Positions 1 through 9,090 of a stretch of DNA of 15,922 bases are shown here, piece after piece; within the stretch, counting starts at the first letter, position 1; each line of letters opens with the position of its first letter. The notes under the pieces were generated by a model. The model was not told the DNA's origin. It saw only the letters and a program-made list of their open reading frames with translations, and ran no database searches. Position numbers and translations under genes: made by a program. Location: assembly GCA_008704415.1 (NCBI GenBank), contig VXIS01000570.1:1-15922 (forward strand), given 5' to 3'. Source of the DNA: Sphaerosporella brunnea (taxonomy: Eukaryota > Ascomycota > Pezizomycetes > Pezizales > Pyronemataceae).

Positions 1-808
1 CATCCATCGCTTCTTCCGCTTTTGATTTACGTGAGTAACTGTTTCAACTGTTTTTTAAGGGGAAGTGTAAGATTATTACACTTACTATGGTTTCTTTCTT
101 ACGTATTTCCTTACTAAGATATAAAACTATAAGGCAGTAACGATGGTATGATATCATTATTCTACGAGTTTCTTTTACTTTCTTTACTATGTTTTGTCAC
201 CATGTTCTAGCAGTTGCTAGCCCTTTCGATGTTACGTCACTTTGGAATCTTCTAGTTTCCACAAGGCAGACTTGTAGGTCTTCTAGACCACTCTTTCCTG
301 GTTACAAATTTACCACCAGTTTATTATCACATGATGTACTCAGCATCGTTGGCTATAAAAGCTGCGAGCTTTTCCTACATTCATTCTCTTCTCTTCTCTC
401 CTTACGGCCTTTCGAGCAATCCAGATTGTATCGACTATCTATCAATAAATACTGAGTTGATCAGTGACCTATTTTCGAGTACCCTCTTGGTATTTATCAA
501 GTCTGATACACAGATGATTCTGAGTTTATTTGCATCTATGAAATAGTGGATCTTATAAGCTCACGAAAAGGTTACAGTGCTGTGTCGGCTTCTGTAACGC
601 CGGATATCCGCTCCGCCGCCGCCGGATGCGAGGAGTAGTCGCTTCCCCACACTCAGCTTTACCGAACCCCAGCTCTGCCATCCAACGGCCACACATAAAG
701 CTTGCTCGGCGCCTCAGCTGGGAGGGAGAGAGAGAGAGAGAAGAGAGTACAACCCCTCGGCAATACCAATCCTCCCCCATCCTCCCCTCCCCGGCAAAAA
801 TCCCCACA
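1..808. other. Upstream region without a supported gene
   Basis: I find no convincing protein-coding gene here. The first 550 bases are AT-rich and the open frames in them have no recognisable domain. A TATA-like element (ctataaaag, about 352) is followed by a CT-rich stretch at about 376-402, which is the usual look of a fungal core promoter, but no start codon with a plausible frame follows closely. The last 60 bases before 809 are CT-rich and end in a good start context, so they probably form the leader of the transhydrogenase gene. A promoter of that gene must lie here; its exact position is not visible. Confidence 0.4.
726..747. repeat. GA microsatellite in the 5' leader region
   Basis: A run of GA dinucleotides with one interruption lies about 60 bases before the start codon at 809. 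It is purine-rich on the plus strand and probably falls in the promoter or leader of the transhydrogenase gene. Confidence 0.8.
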
Positions 809-2446
809 ATGGTCGTCGCACGAGTCGCTGCAACAGCACGGGCAAGAGCCACCAATGCGCTTCGCACCATCTCGCGACACCCACCAAACTGCCCGTGCCA
901 TGGGAACCCAATGCACCCTCACAACGTTGCCAAAACTGCGGCAATGGCTTCGCGGTACTTGGCCTCGCCGGCGAATGAGACCCATAAGCAGAAGGAATAC
1001 GCCTTCGAGATGGCTGGTAGCTTTTCCCCTCTCTCTCTCTCCGCTGTAGGTGCTGTGCTGAAACGCCCCAGCTTCGAGCATTCGTTTCGGCCCAGGCAGC
1101 ACTCGCGAAGTCGGCATGGACTTCAAGAACATGAACGCGAAGAAGGTGTTGGTGCTCACAGACAAGACGATTGCCCAGCTGCGGCCAATGAAGGTAGCCA
1201 TCGAGGCGCTGGAGAGCGAAGGGATTCAGTACGAGGTCTACGACAGGTGCCGAGTGGAGCCCAAGGACTACAGCGTCAAAGACGCCATTGAGTGGGGTAA
1301 GGCACGCCAGGCGGATGCGTTTCTGGCGGTTGGAGGCGGCAGTGTGATGGACACGGCAAAGATCGTGAACCTCTACACCGCGTTCCCCGAGGCCGACTTC
1401 CTAGACTTTGTAAGCTATTTTGTTTGCCTTCCCGGCAGCTCTCAGAAAACCGTTGACGGGATCTCTAGGTCAACGCACCCCTAGGCAAAGGTCTGCCAAT
1501 CACCAAGCCGCTGAAGCCCCTCATCTGTATCCCCACCACCGCCGGAACCGGCAGCGAGACCACAGGAACCGCCATCTTGTCCATCTCCCGTCTCCGTCCT
1601 TCGTAACACCCCACTAACCCATCCAGTGACCTCGTCGACAAGAAAGCCAAAACCGGCATTGCCCACCGCGTTCTCAAGCCCACCTTGGGTATTTGCGACC
1701 CACTAAACACGCGCAGTCTCCCCGCCGCAGTGCACTGTTCCAGCGGCCTCGACGTGCTCTGCCACGCACTAGAATCTTACACCGCCATCCCATTCAATGA
1801 GCGCACGCCCCGGCCCGCCAACCCAATCCTGCGCCCGGCCTACCAGGGCGCAAACCCCATCTCCGATGTATTCTCCTTCCAGGCGCTTAAATCCACCATC
1901 AAACACCTCCCACGTGCGGTCCGCGATCCCAACGACGAGGAGGCGCAGACCGAGATGCTCCTAGCAGCCACGCTGGCAGGCGTGGGCTTCGGCAACGCCG
2001 GCGTGCACCTGTGCCACGGCCTGTCCTACGGCATCTCAGGCGGCAACAAAGGCTTCAAGCAATCCGGCTACGAAGTCGACCATCCGTTGATCCCGCACGG
2101 AATCTCCGTCGCCGTCACGGCACCCGCGGTCTTCAACTTCACCGCCCCATCCAACCCCGAGCGCCACCTCGAGGTCGCTGCCCTCTTCGGCGCGGACGTT
2201 ACCAGCGCCCGCGCTGAGGACGCCGGAAAGATCCTTAGCGACGCTATCATGGAGTTCTTGGAAGAACTCGGGATCCCGCCGAAGGGTATTCGACAGCTCG
2301 GATTTGATCGTAGTGATATTCCGGAGCTTGTTGAGGCGACGCTGCCGCAGAGACGCGTGCTCATGCTTGCCCCCAGCTTTGAGGATGAGATTGAGAGGCA
2401 GAGGGATGCCCTTGCCGGAATTTTGGAGGAAAGTATTGATTATTAG
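809..2446 (+). CDS. Mitochondrial hydroxyacid-oxoacid transhydrogenase (iron-type alcohol dehydrogenase, ADHFE1/HOT family)
   Basis: Four exons: 809-1016, 1072-1409, 1469-1578 and 1627-2446, giving 491 residues, a normal length for fungal members. The family oxidises 4-hydroxybutyrate to succinic semialdehyde while reducing 2-oxoglutarate to 2-hydroxyglutarate in mitochondria. The first 60 residues are rich in Arg and Ala with few acids, as in a mitochondrial presequence. Visible landmarks are the glycine-rich nucleotide site [10 protein letters not shown] (157-166), GTGSE (208-212), and the metal ligands expected from family III alcohol dehydrogenases: Asp261, His265, His349 and His376. The joins restore family-like text, for example [13 protein letters not shown] across intron 1. 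Introns are 55, 59 and 48 nt; intron 3 begins with the unusual GTCCAT but restores [12 protein letters not shown]. Assignment to this family is firm; the substrate is inferred from it. Confidence 0.93.
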
Positions 2447-2662
2447 TTGCTTTGATGGGTTGTACGGTAGACTTTTCACCATCCCATACCCCCCTGTGGA
2501 CATTTATCACGTTCGAAATGGAAACAAAAAAAACTTTGCATAAACGGCTTCGTTGATTCTCACCAAACGTCCAAGTCCAAAGGAAAAAAGTGTCCAAAAA
2601 AAAAAAAAAAATCATCATCACTATACATCACGCGAGGTCACCACAAACATTACATCAACTCT
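2447..2662. terminator. Shared 3' intergenic region between convergent genes
   Basis: This short stretch separates the stop codons of two convergent genes, so it must hold both 3' ends. It contains an A16 run at 2596-2611 and other A-rich tracts on the plus strand. No gene is seen and no polyadenylation site can be fixed from the sequence. Confidence 0.5.
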
Positions 2663-4449
2663 CTACTTCCGATCCAACCGTTTATGCAGCACATGTTCCT
2701 TCATAATCAACATACTGCCCAGTCCCAGTATTCCAATCACAAACGCAGCGACAAACACCAGTCTCAGGGCATGCATATACGCCACTACGACACCCGCTCT
2801 CCAAGGCTCGGGCACCTTTGCAACCTCGCCAAAGTCCTTCAGAACCTTTTGAGCAATCTCCCTAGCTTCCTTACTGCTCCCAAGGGTGGACAGAAGTTTT
2901 CGTCGTAGGGCAGTCTGGAACACGGCGGAGCCGACGGCAGCGCCAATGGTGCCGCCGGTGGCACGGAAGAGGTATGAAGTGGAGGTGGTGGTAGCCTGTT
3001 CCTCGTGTGTTACCGCGGCAATGAGCGCCAGCAGGCCAACCGTAAGAGTAGCGCCATAACCCGTGCCAAAGAAGAGGAGGTAGAGATACTGCGGCCACGT
3101 GGGGAGGGTGAGGGAGAAAGTTGTGAACAACCCCGTGCCGAGATTGAACATACCCATCGAGGCGACGCCAAGATAGTAGTATCTTCCGGTTTTATTCATG
3201 ATGAGGCCGGCGCTGAGAGAGCCGATGGAGATGCCGATCGAGAAGGGCATTAGCTGCAGACCTGCGGACGTGGAGCTGGCACCCCGGAGCATGCTGTAGA
3301 TTGGAAGGAAGAAGTAGGCGCTGAACATGCTCATCACCATGAAGAGGAAGGTTAGGCAGGCGCCGATCACCGTGCGGTCTTTGAAGCTGGTGAGGGGGAT
3401 TATGGGCTCTTTTGCGAAATGTGTTTCGGTGTAGATGAACGCTGCGAGGAAGAGGGCGCTGAGAGGGAGGCTGGTGAGGACGAGAGGGTGCGTCCAGGGC
3501 ACTAAGGAACCGCCAGTATTGAGAGCTAGCAGGAAGAGAAGGAGGAAGAGAACGAGCGTTAGGGAGCCGAGATAATCTACGCGCTTGTGCCGGGCTTCGG
3601 AGGTGCGCTTGATAGGGATGTTGACGAAGAGGAGGACGAGGATGCTGGAGATTACTACTAAGGGGATCTGGATGGGCCTGTTAGAACTGACGGTTGGGAT
3701 TTACGGCGCCGAGGGAATATACTTGGATCATGAAGGCCCATCTCCATCCGATTGTGTCATTGACAATGCCGCCGAAGAGACCGCCCAGTGCTGCGCCGGA
3801 GCCGAATGCTATGTTGCCGCCTCTATTTATTGTTAATCAGGGGCATGACAAAGAATGTGCTGCAGCAGCACTGTACCCTTGCACAATTCCCCGCTTCCGC
3901 AGCGGAACGAGATCGGTGGCTACGATTGAGGAGATGGCAGTCATTCCGCCGCCGCCAGCTCCAGCCAGGATCCGGCCAACAATCATGACATATTGATTTG
4001 GCGCCAACCCGCAGAGCGCTGTGCCAACAGTGAAGAGGCCGTTTGATACTAGGAGCCCTTCCCGTCGCCCGTAGATGTCTGTGAGCTTGCCAAATAGTGG
4101 CTGCAGACTTGCTTGCGCGATCAGGTAGGCAGTCGTGATCCATGATAGCGAGGAGAAGGATTCGAAGTCGCTACTGATAGGTGCGAGGAGTGTCGAGATT
4201 ACAGTACCGTCGAGTGAGGCTAGGAAGACACCGATCTAGTACTCCAACCAAGTGTGAGTTGTTTGAACACGAAATGGTGATGGGTCGGATGCGAACCCAA
4301 ACGGAGAGCAAAACGGCTATCAGCTTTGGCAGTGGGAGCTCCTGCGCGATTGGAGTTGATTCAGGCTCGTTGATGGTCTTTGCAGGGGCACCAAGAAGCG
4401 GTGATTGCTCATCTGGGGCTTGGTCAACTGTGTCTTCTCGCAACAACAT
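2663..4449 (-). CDS. Major facilitator superfamily transporter, drug:H+ antiporter / vacuolar basic amino acid (VBA) type
   Basis: Read on the minus strand as four exons: 4449-4297, 4235-3877, 3822-3723 and 3667-2663, giving 538 residues with introns of 61, 54 and 55 nt. The N-terminus carries DEQSPLLG, common in fungal VBA/DHA transporters. The first membrane segment has SVWIGVFLASLDGTVIS across intron 1. Motif A reads GKLTDIYGRREGL (about 100-112). Next come GRILAGAGGGGM, VATDLVPLRKRGIVQG and NDTIGWRWAFMIQIP, the last joined across intron 3, all hallmark stretches. About 14 hydrophobic segments are expected and the C-terminus looks complete. The family exports drugs or moves basic amino acids into the vacuole by proton antiport; which applies cannot be read here. 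The start at 4449 is chosen because upstream in-frame residues are low-complexity and run toward transposon DNA. The first donor (GTTCGC) is non-consensus. Confidence 0.88.
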
Positions 4450-4741
4450 GGCCGGCTGTATGTTTCGTCTGAGCGTGTAGACTGGAGGTGGGAATTTTGA
4501 AGGAGGTTGTTGGTGGTTCTTCGGGAGCTGCCGATTGACTTGTAGTGCAGCTCGGATAAGGCACTCAACTCGCTTCGATCTTGACACCCGAGGCCATGCT
4601 TGCTGTCTAGTTTGGCGTCTAAATCCCGGTTCATAGACTCCAGTTTGTGGAGGTTGTTCTGGCAATGGCGCTGCTTCCGACTCTGAGTCGGAGTCTGCAC
4701 CATTGTGGACTTGAAGCGTGTTGATGTAGGTCTTGGTCTGT

Positions 4742-4992
4742 ACTCGTGCCAAGGTGACTACCGTCACCCAGGGGCACTCACAAGTGATACGCATGTATAA
4801 TTATATATTCTATATTCTATGTATTCTGAGATGCCTATGACTATGCCCGCTGCATGGTTTGGTCGTGATGGTCGCGGTCGGGCGGCGGTCGAAAAATTCT
4901 CTCGTTGGACTTCGCGACTTGCGTTGGACTGGCTGCCCCTGGGAGCGAGCCTGCGAGCGACCGGGGGTGACGGTAGTCACCTTGGCACGAGT
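4742..4992. repeat. Perfect 28-bp inverted repeat with 195-bp spacer
   Basis: Positions 4742-4769 and 4965-4992 are exact reverse complements. Each arm contains a smaller palindrome, GGTGAC-4-GTCACC. Homology resumes further inward: 4767-4776 (CCCAGGGGCA) is the reverse complement of 4934-4943, so the right arm carries about 21 extra bases. The pair could be the terminal inverted repeats of a 251-bp MITE or an internal part of the adjacent hAT relic. I see no exact target-site duplication directly outside the arms; only a shared GGTCTG nearby on both sides. Confidence 0.75.
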
Positions 4993-5037
4993 TTCGGGTC
5001 TGCGGCGGTTTCAGCTGGCAGAACCAGCACCCAGGGA

Positions 5038-5750
5038 ATCCACGTCCGATGCAACTACTGCATAGCTGAATTTGCGAAGCACGCTGGCAAGCAAAAGAGC
5101 CACTTGCTGGATTGCCAAAATTGGTGGGGCCAATAGCCGGAACGTCACGCGAATTTCAAGAAGGCATGCGGGTTGGATCCTAAGACCCAAGGCACTGAGG
5201 GTCACTCAGACACTGCTACTGGCCCGGCCCGGGGCACTGTGGGAGGGCCGCTGACAGGCCATCGATGAATATGCCGGTGGACATGAAAAGAGACCTAGAC
5301 TATGATGGAGCAATGATGGTTTATATGGATGCACGGCCGTTTACATGCTTGACCACTGCATATATGGTGAGTGCTCATGTGCTCAGGCGGTCACCGTGAT
5401 TCTCACGGGCCTACAGCTGCTTATTCAGGATCTCCTCTCGAAAATTGAACCTTTGAAAGCTGTCAAGACATCCACCGAGCACCTTATTGCTGCGTTCAAA
5501 TATTCTCCACTGCAGTACGCAATTTTACAGCGGCATCAAGCCGACTGCTACGATGGAAAGTGCAGGCATTTTGTTCTCGCTGTGGCTTCACGATGGGGAA
5601 TGCAAGCCAGTATATTGCATCTGTTCTGAACAACAAGGATGCGTTGCAGTCCTACTGCCACAATGCTCGGCGGCATCTAAAGGAACAGCACGTCACCTCC
5701 ATTCAAAGTCCCCAGTTCTGGTTCTTTTTAGAGGAACTCTATCAATTAAA
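5038..5750 (+). pseudogene. Degenerate hAT-family transposase
   Basis: Three pieces of a hAT transposase lie in order on the plus strand. First, 5050-5115 encodes a BED-type zinc finger: CNYC, then 13 residues, then H-x3-C (HLLDC). Second, 5405-5599 encodes TGLQLLIQDLLSKIEPL through ASRWG, matching the conserved stretch before the RW block of hAT enzymes with DUF659-like domains. Third, 5608-5748 continues in another frame with QYIASVLNNKDALQ and FWFFLEELYQL. A one-base shift near 5600-5608 separates the second and third pieces. Most of the catalytic region between finger and RW block is missing, and no C-terminal dimerisation domain follows, so the copy cannot be active. Identification rests on recalled family patterns. 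Confidence 0.7.
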
Positions 5751-6046
5751 CCAATGCACAACGCCCAGAAAAGTCCGGAAGCGGACAGCTCGCACGTCGG
5801 CAAGGTATTTGAGCTATGCTGCAAAAGAAAAACAAAAAAAAAAAAAAAAAATCTTTTTATCCAGTATAATCTAGTCGGGGAGGTCAGCCTAGGAAAGTCT
5901 ACCATAGCTATCATCAGAATTACAAGCCGATACATATCGAGCATCTCAAGGTCCATCCTTTCATCCACACGAATATCTACAACGTAAAAAAAAAAAAAAA
6001 AATGTCCGTACCTCATCATCCTCACAAAGCAAGTATAGTCCTCCCA
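5751..6046. other. Intergenic stretch with two long poly-A runs
   Basis: No gene is seen. An A18 run begins at 5834 and an A17 run at 5986, both on the plus strand and about 150 bases apart. The right part must contain the 3' end of the minus-strand gene that stops at 6047. The runs could be decayed poly-A tails of retroposed sequence or simple homopolymer expansions. Confidence 0.5.
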
Positions 6047-7125
6047 TCAGGTTTTACAAACCACCTTCCTCACAGCCTCGACGTCACCCCATCCAGCCTC
6101 CGAAATCAGGAGAATCTGCACCCAGAACCCAACGCCGCCATCCTTCCTCTTCATCCTGCCGACAACCCGCGCAATACGTCCGCGTCCCTCCACGCCCAAA
6201 AACACTGCAGCATCAGTATCCCACAACTCGCAGCGGCGCCAGTATTCAAACACGCCGGACAAGAACGGGGGGCGGTCGTGGAACAAGTCTAGGAACTGGA
6301 AGTTTTGCTTTGTGTCCCGACGTTCGGAGAAGGAAACGCGGGCTGAAGAGTTGGGGATTTTGGGTTAGTAAGTGGAAGGGAAGGGAGGGAGGGAGGGAGG
6401 GAGGGAGGAGTACCGTAGAGCTCAACTAGAATATCACTTTCAACGGCTCCTTGAGATGATGACGAACGGGAATGGCCTACACGTAAGGCCTCGCCGATGC
6501 GGAAACAGGTCTTGAGAAGGGTCCGCGTGTTGAGGCCTTCTATTAAGCAGCGGGGCTGGACTTCGGGTGGGAATGTACCGCGGATGAAGGGTTTTGGGAT
6601 ACTACTACTGCTGTCGGAGTTTGTAGGCTCCAAAGCCTTGGGACCAGTGCCGGGGTTTTTGATTGGGGTAGTAGCAGGCTCTTCTTCTTCTTCTTCTTCT
6701 TCTTCTTCTTCTTCTTCTTCTTCGCTGATTGTATCCATGCTCGCCTTCAGCAACAGTCCTTCCTCTGCTCCAACAGCCGGGGGAAGGGCCAGAAGCTCAG
6801 CGTACGCCGCATCATCATCATCATTCTGCAACAGGACATGCTCCAACTCTGACACCTCTGCTGGAGCAGCAGCAGGTATCCAATCTTCTCCGACCACCTC
6901 TTCCAGCAGCTGCGACGGGTTTTCGTCGTGGCTGGGGTATGCAACGTCGGAGGGCGGTTCGAAGCGTTCGGTCACCTCTGCGGCGTTGGAGGGGGAGAGG
7001 TAGTCGTACTTCTCCTGTGAGGGAAGTGTTGGCAGGATAGCAGTATCGAGTTCAGCTGCTTCGGCGAGTGCCTGGAGATCGGCGTCCGAGAGGCTGTCAG
7101 AGAGGTAGTCGGAGGATTGGGACAT
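6047..7125 (-). CDS. Conserved fungal protein of unknown function, acidic with poly-Glu tract
   Basis: Two exons on the minus strand, 7125-6414 and 6342-6047, give 335 residues. The 71-nt intron has GTACTC...TTCAG ends and joins VELY to ARVSFSERRD in frame. The N-terminal half is acidic and probably disordered: it opens SQSSDYLSDSLSDADLQ and holds a run of about 15 Glu (135-149). The C-terminal part (about 180-335) looks folded and conserved, with TRTLLKTCFRIGEALRVG, DLFHDRPPFLSGVFEYW, CELWDTDAAVFLG, RIARVVGRMKR and SEAGWGDVEAVRKVV. The pattern recalls an unnamed ascomycete family, and the strand-like layout could suit an OB fold, but that is a guess. An in-frame ATG at 7212 would add 29 residues; 7125 is preferred because the acidic motif begins there. 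Confidence 0.75.
6384..6410. repeat. (GGGA)n tetranucleotide repeat inside an intron
   Basis: About six GGGA units on the plus strand, so TCCC on the coding strand. It lies just after the 5' splice site of the single intron of the 6047-7125 gene and makes that intron pyrimidine-rich. Confidence 0.85.
6679..6723 (-). repeat. (GAA)n coding microsatellite encoding poly-Glu
   Basis: Fourteen GAA codons and one GAG on the minus strand encode the Glu run of the acidic protein. A uniform-codon tract suggests recent slippage rather than old selected sequence; length may vary between strains. Confidence 0.9.
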
Positions 7126-7425
7126 GCTGGGCTTTGCAGATGTGTTGCTGTGCAGGCTTGGGTTGGTGTGTGGTTGACGGAGCAGGTGTTTTTGCGGATG
7201 CAAACAATTCATACCTCAGATGGAGAAGCAGCCTCGGATCCCGGGCTGTTGAGGAAACAAGATCAACAGGCCCAATTATAATATAAACAGAAACACTATT
7301 CGTAGAACCCCGAACGGCAGGCTGAACTCAAAAAAATCAACCCGGAACTTCTTCGCTACATACATACGCAGAACTGAAAAAATCACAGAAAACCGCCAAG
7401 CAGCAACGTTCACCGTCCGATCCAA

Positions 7426-7725
7426 CTAGAAATGAGGCAAACCTCCTCGGGATGCCTTGCGGTGTTCATCTGGGTGCTTGCCAGGATGGTTCTTGAGCGA
7501 CAACTCCAGCGCGTCGATCTACAATATAGAACTGGAAACCATTCTCTTAACGGCACCTCCAACGTGCGCCTCGAGCAACGGCAAAGAACAGATCTGCAGT
7601 TCGATCAACTCAGTGTCAACTTCAAGCAGCCGCTGAAGCGAAACGTAAGCCTCCGAGTAACAAAGAACGGGTAGGGGTACTTACACTGAACTAGGCACGT
7701 AAGAAGTTGCGATAATCAAATCAGA
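7426..7725 (-). pseudogene. 5'-truncated gene: last spliced exons only, function unknown
   Basis: On the minus strand two exons, 7632-7564 and 7518-7426, join across a 45-nt intron (GTTGGA...TTGTAG) to read RLLEVDTELIELQ, CSLPLLEAHIDALELSLKN and HPGKHPDEHRKASRGGLPHF, then stop. Upstream is a second intron with a perfect GTAAGT donor at 7684 and acceptor CAG at 7633. Using the overlapping donor GTGTAA at 7686, a 13-codon piece (7725-7687, ending TSYVPSS) stays in frame. A stop codon lies just beyond, and then the minisatellite begins; no start codon or acceptor is available. The text looks like a real protein end: balanced composition and two consistent introns. I do not recognise the family. 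Either the gene lost its 5' part when the minisatellite formed, or its earlier exons are unrecognised. Confidence 0.5.
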
Positions 7726-8044
7726 TTAATGCGGCAATCAGCGGTGATAATGATTGATGCGGCGATTGGAGGAGATTCGGAGGAGAAAATGATGGATGCG
7801 GCGATCAGCCAGCATTCTCAAGCTCGGAAGTGTTTTGATCCGACGGAGATAATGGTAATGATGGATCGGAGGAGATACTGATAGAGGCGGCAAAAGGAGG
7901 CGATGATTGATGCGGCAATCAGCGGTGATAACGATAGCTGCGCCAATTGGAGGTGATGACGGCAACAAGACAGCTGCGGCGCTCAGCGGTGATGACTGGA
8001 TGCACCGATTGGAGGTCATGAGGGCAATTGGCGGTGATAATGAT

Positions 8045-8285
8045 GGATGCGCCGATCGGAGGAGATGATGATGGATGCGCCGATCGGAGATGATGATGGA
8101 TGCGCCGATCGGAGGAGATGATGATGGATGCGCCGATCGGAGATGATGATGGATGCGCCGATCGGAGGAGATGATGATGGATGCGCCGATCGGAGATGAT
8201 GATGGATGCGCCGATCGGAGGAGATGATGATGGATGCGCCGATCGGAGGAGATGATGGTGGATGCGCCGATCGGGAGAAAGCGAT
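8045..8285. repeat. 25/28-bp alternating tandem array (nine units)
   Basis: The landmark GGATGCGCCGATCGG starts at 8045, 8073, 8098, 8126, 8151, 8179, 8204, 8232 and 8260. Spacing is 28, 25, 28, 25, 28, 25, 28, 28. The 28-bp form has one extra GGA. A 53-bp dimer has therefore been duplicated as a unit three times. Confidence 0.95.
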
Positions 8286-8339
8286 GGATGCGGCGATTGG
8301 CGGCGATTGGCGGCGATTGGCGGCGATTGGCGGCGATGA

Positions 8340-9010
8340 CAGCTGCGGCGCTCAGCGGTGATGGTTGGATGCGCCGATTGGAGGTGACAACGGCTGCAAA
8401 GCAGCTGCGGCGCTCAGCGGTGATGACTGGATGCACCGATTGGAGGTCATGAGGGCAATTGGCGGTGATGATGATGGATGCGCCGATCGGAGGAGAAAAC
8501 GATGGATGCGGCGATTGGCGGCGATTGGCGGCGATGACAGCTGCGTCGCTCATCGGTGATGATTGGATGCGCCGATTGGAGGTGACAACGGCTGCAAAGC
8601 AGCTGCGGCGCTCAGCATTGATGATTGGATGCGCCGATTGGAGGTTACGACGGCTGCAAAGCAGCTGCGGCGCTCAGCGGTGATGGTTGGATGCGCCGAT
8701 TGAAGGTGATGACGGCAACAAGACAGCTGCGGTGATGATTGGATGCGACGATTGGAGGCGATGATGGCTGCAAAGCAGCTGCGGTGATGATTGGATGCGA
8801 CGATTGGAGGCGATGATGGCTGCAAAGCAGCTGCGGCGCTCAGCGGTGATGATTGGATGCGCCGATTGGAGGCGATGATGGCTGCAAAGCAGCTGCGGCG
8901 CTCAGCGGTGATGATTGGATGCGCCGATTGGAGGTTACGACGGCTGCAAAGCAGCTGCGGCGCTCAGCATTGATGGATGCGCCGATTGAAGGTGATGAGG
9001 GCAGCCAGGA
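8340..9010. repeat. 62-bp tandem array with 52-bp variants
   Basis: The landmark CAGCTGCG recurs at 8340, 8402, 8538, 8600, 8662, 8724, 8776, 8828, 8890 and 8952, with a diverged copy near 9010. Most steps are 62 bp; two consecutive steps (8724-8776-8828) are 52 bp because GCGCTCAGCG is missing. The long step 8402-8538 contains a second copy of the decamer zone. Confidence 0.93.
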
Positions 9011-9090
9011 AGCTGCGGCGCTCAGCGGTGACAATTGGATGCACCGATTGAAGGTGATCACGGCAGCACTCAGCGGAGGAGATGATGCGC

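Larger units (their letters stand above)
7724..9090. repeat. Compound minisatellite
   Basis: About 1.37 kb is made of variants of a few motifs (GGATGCGCCGAT, TTGGAGG, CAGCTGCGGCGCTCAGC, GGTGATGA). Three zones stand out: nine 25/28-bp units at 8045-8285, four 10-bp CGGCGATTGG units at 8291-8330, and 62/52-bp units at 8340-9010. The edges (7724-8040, 9010-9090) hold diverged copies. Long open frames exist on both strands but they are periodic shadows: unit lengths of 25, 28, 52 and 62 are not multiples of three, so each frame cycles through the same motifs. I do not call a protein here. Confidence 0.92.

Noticed and set aside
189..546. Two overlapping plus-strand open frames upstream of the transhydrogenase gene
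   Set aside because: AT-rich, low-quality composition with no domain or conserved start; likely chance.
626..1291. Single long plus-strand frame through the start of the transhydrogenase gene
   Set aside because: It reads through intron 1 (1017-1071); only the part 809-1016 is coding, in the spliced model.
4171..4794. Transporter start at the upstream in-frame ATG 4794
   Set aside because: It would add 115 low-complexity residues that run into the inverted repeat and read through intron 1; the ATG at 4449 fits the family better.
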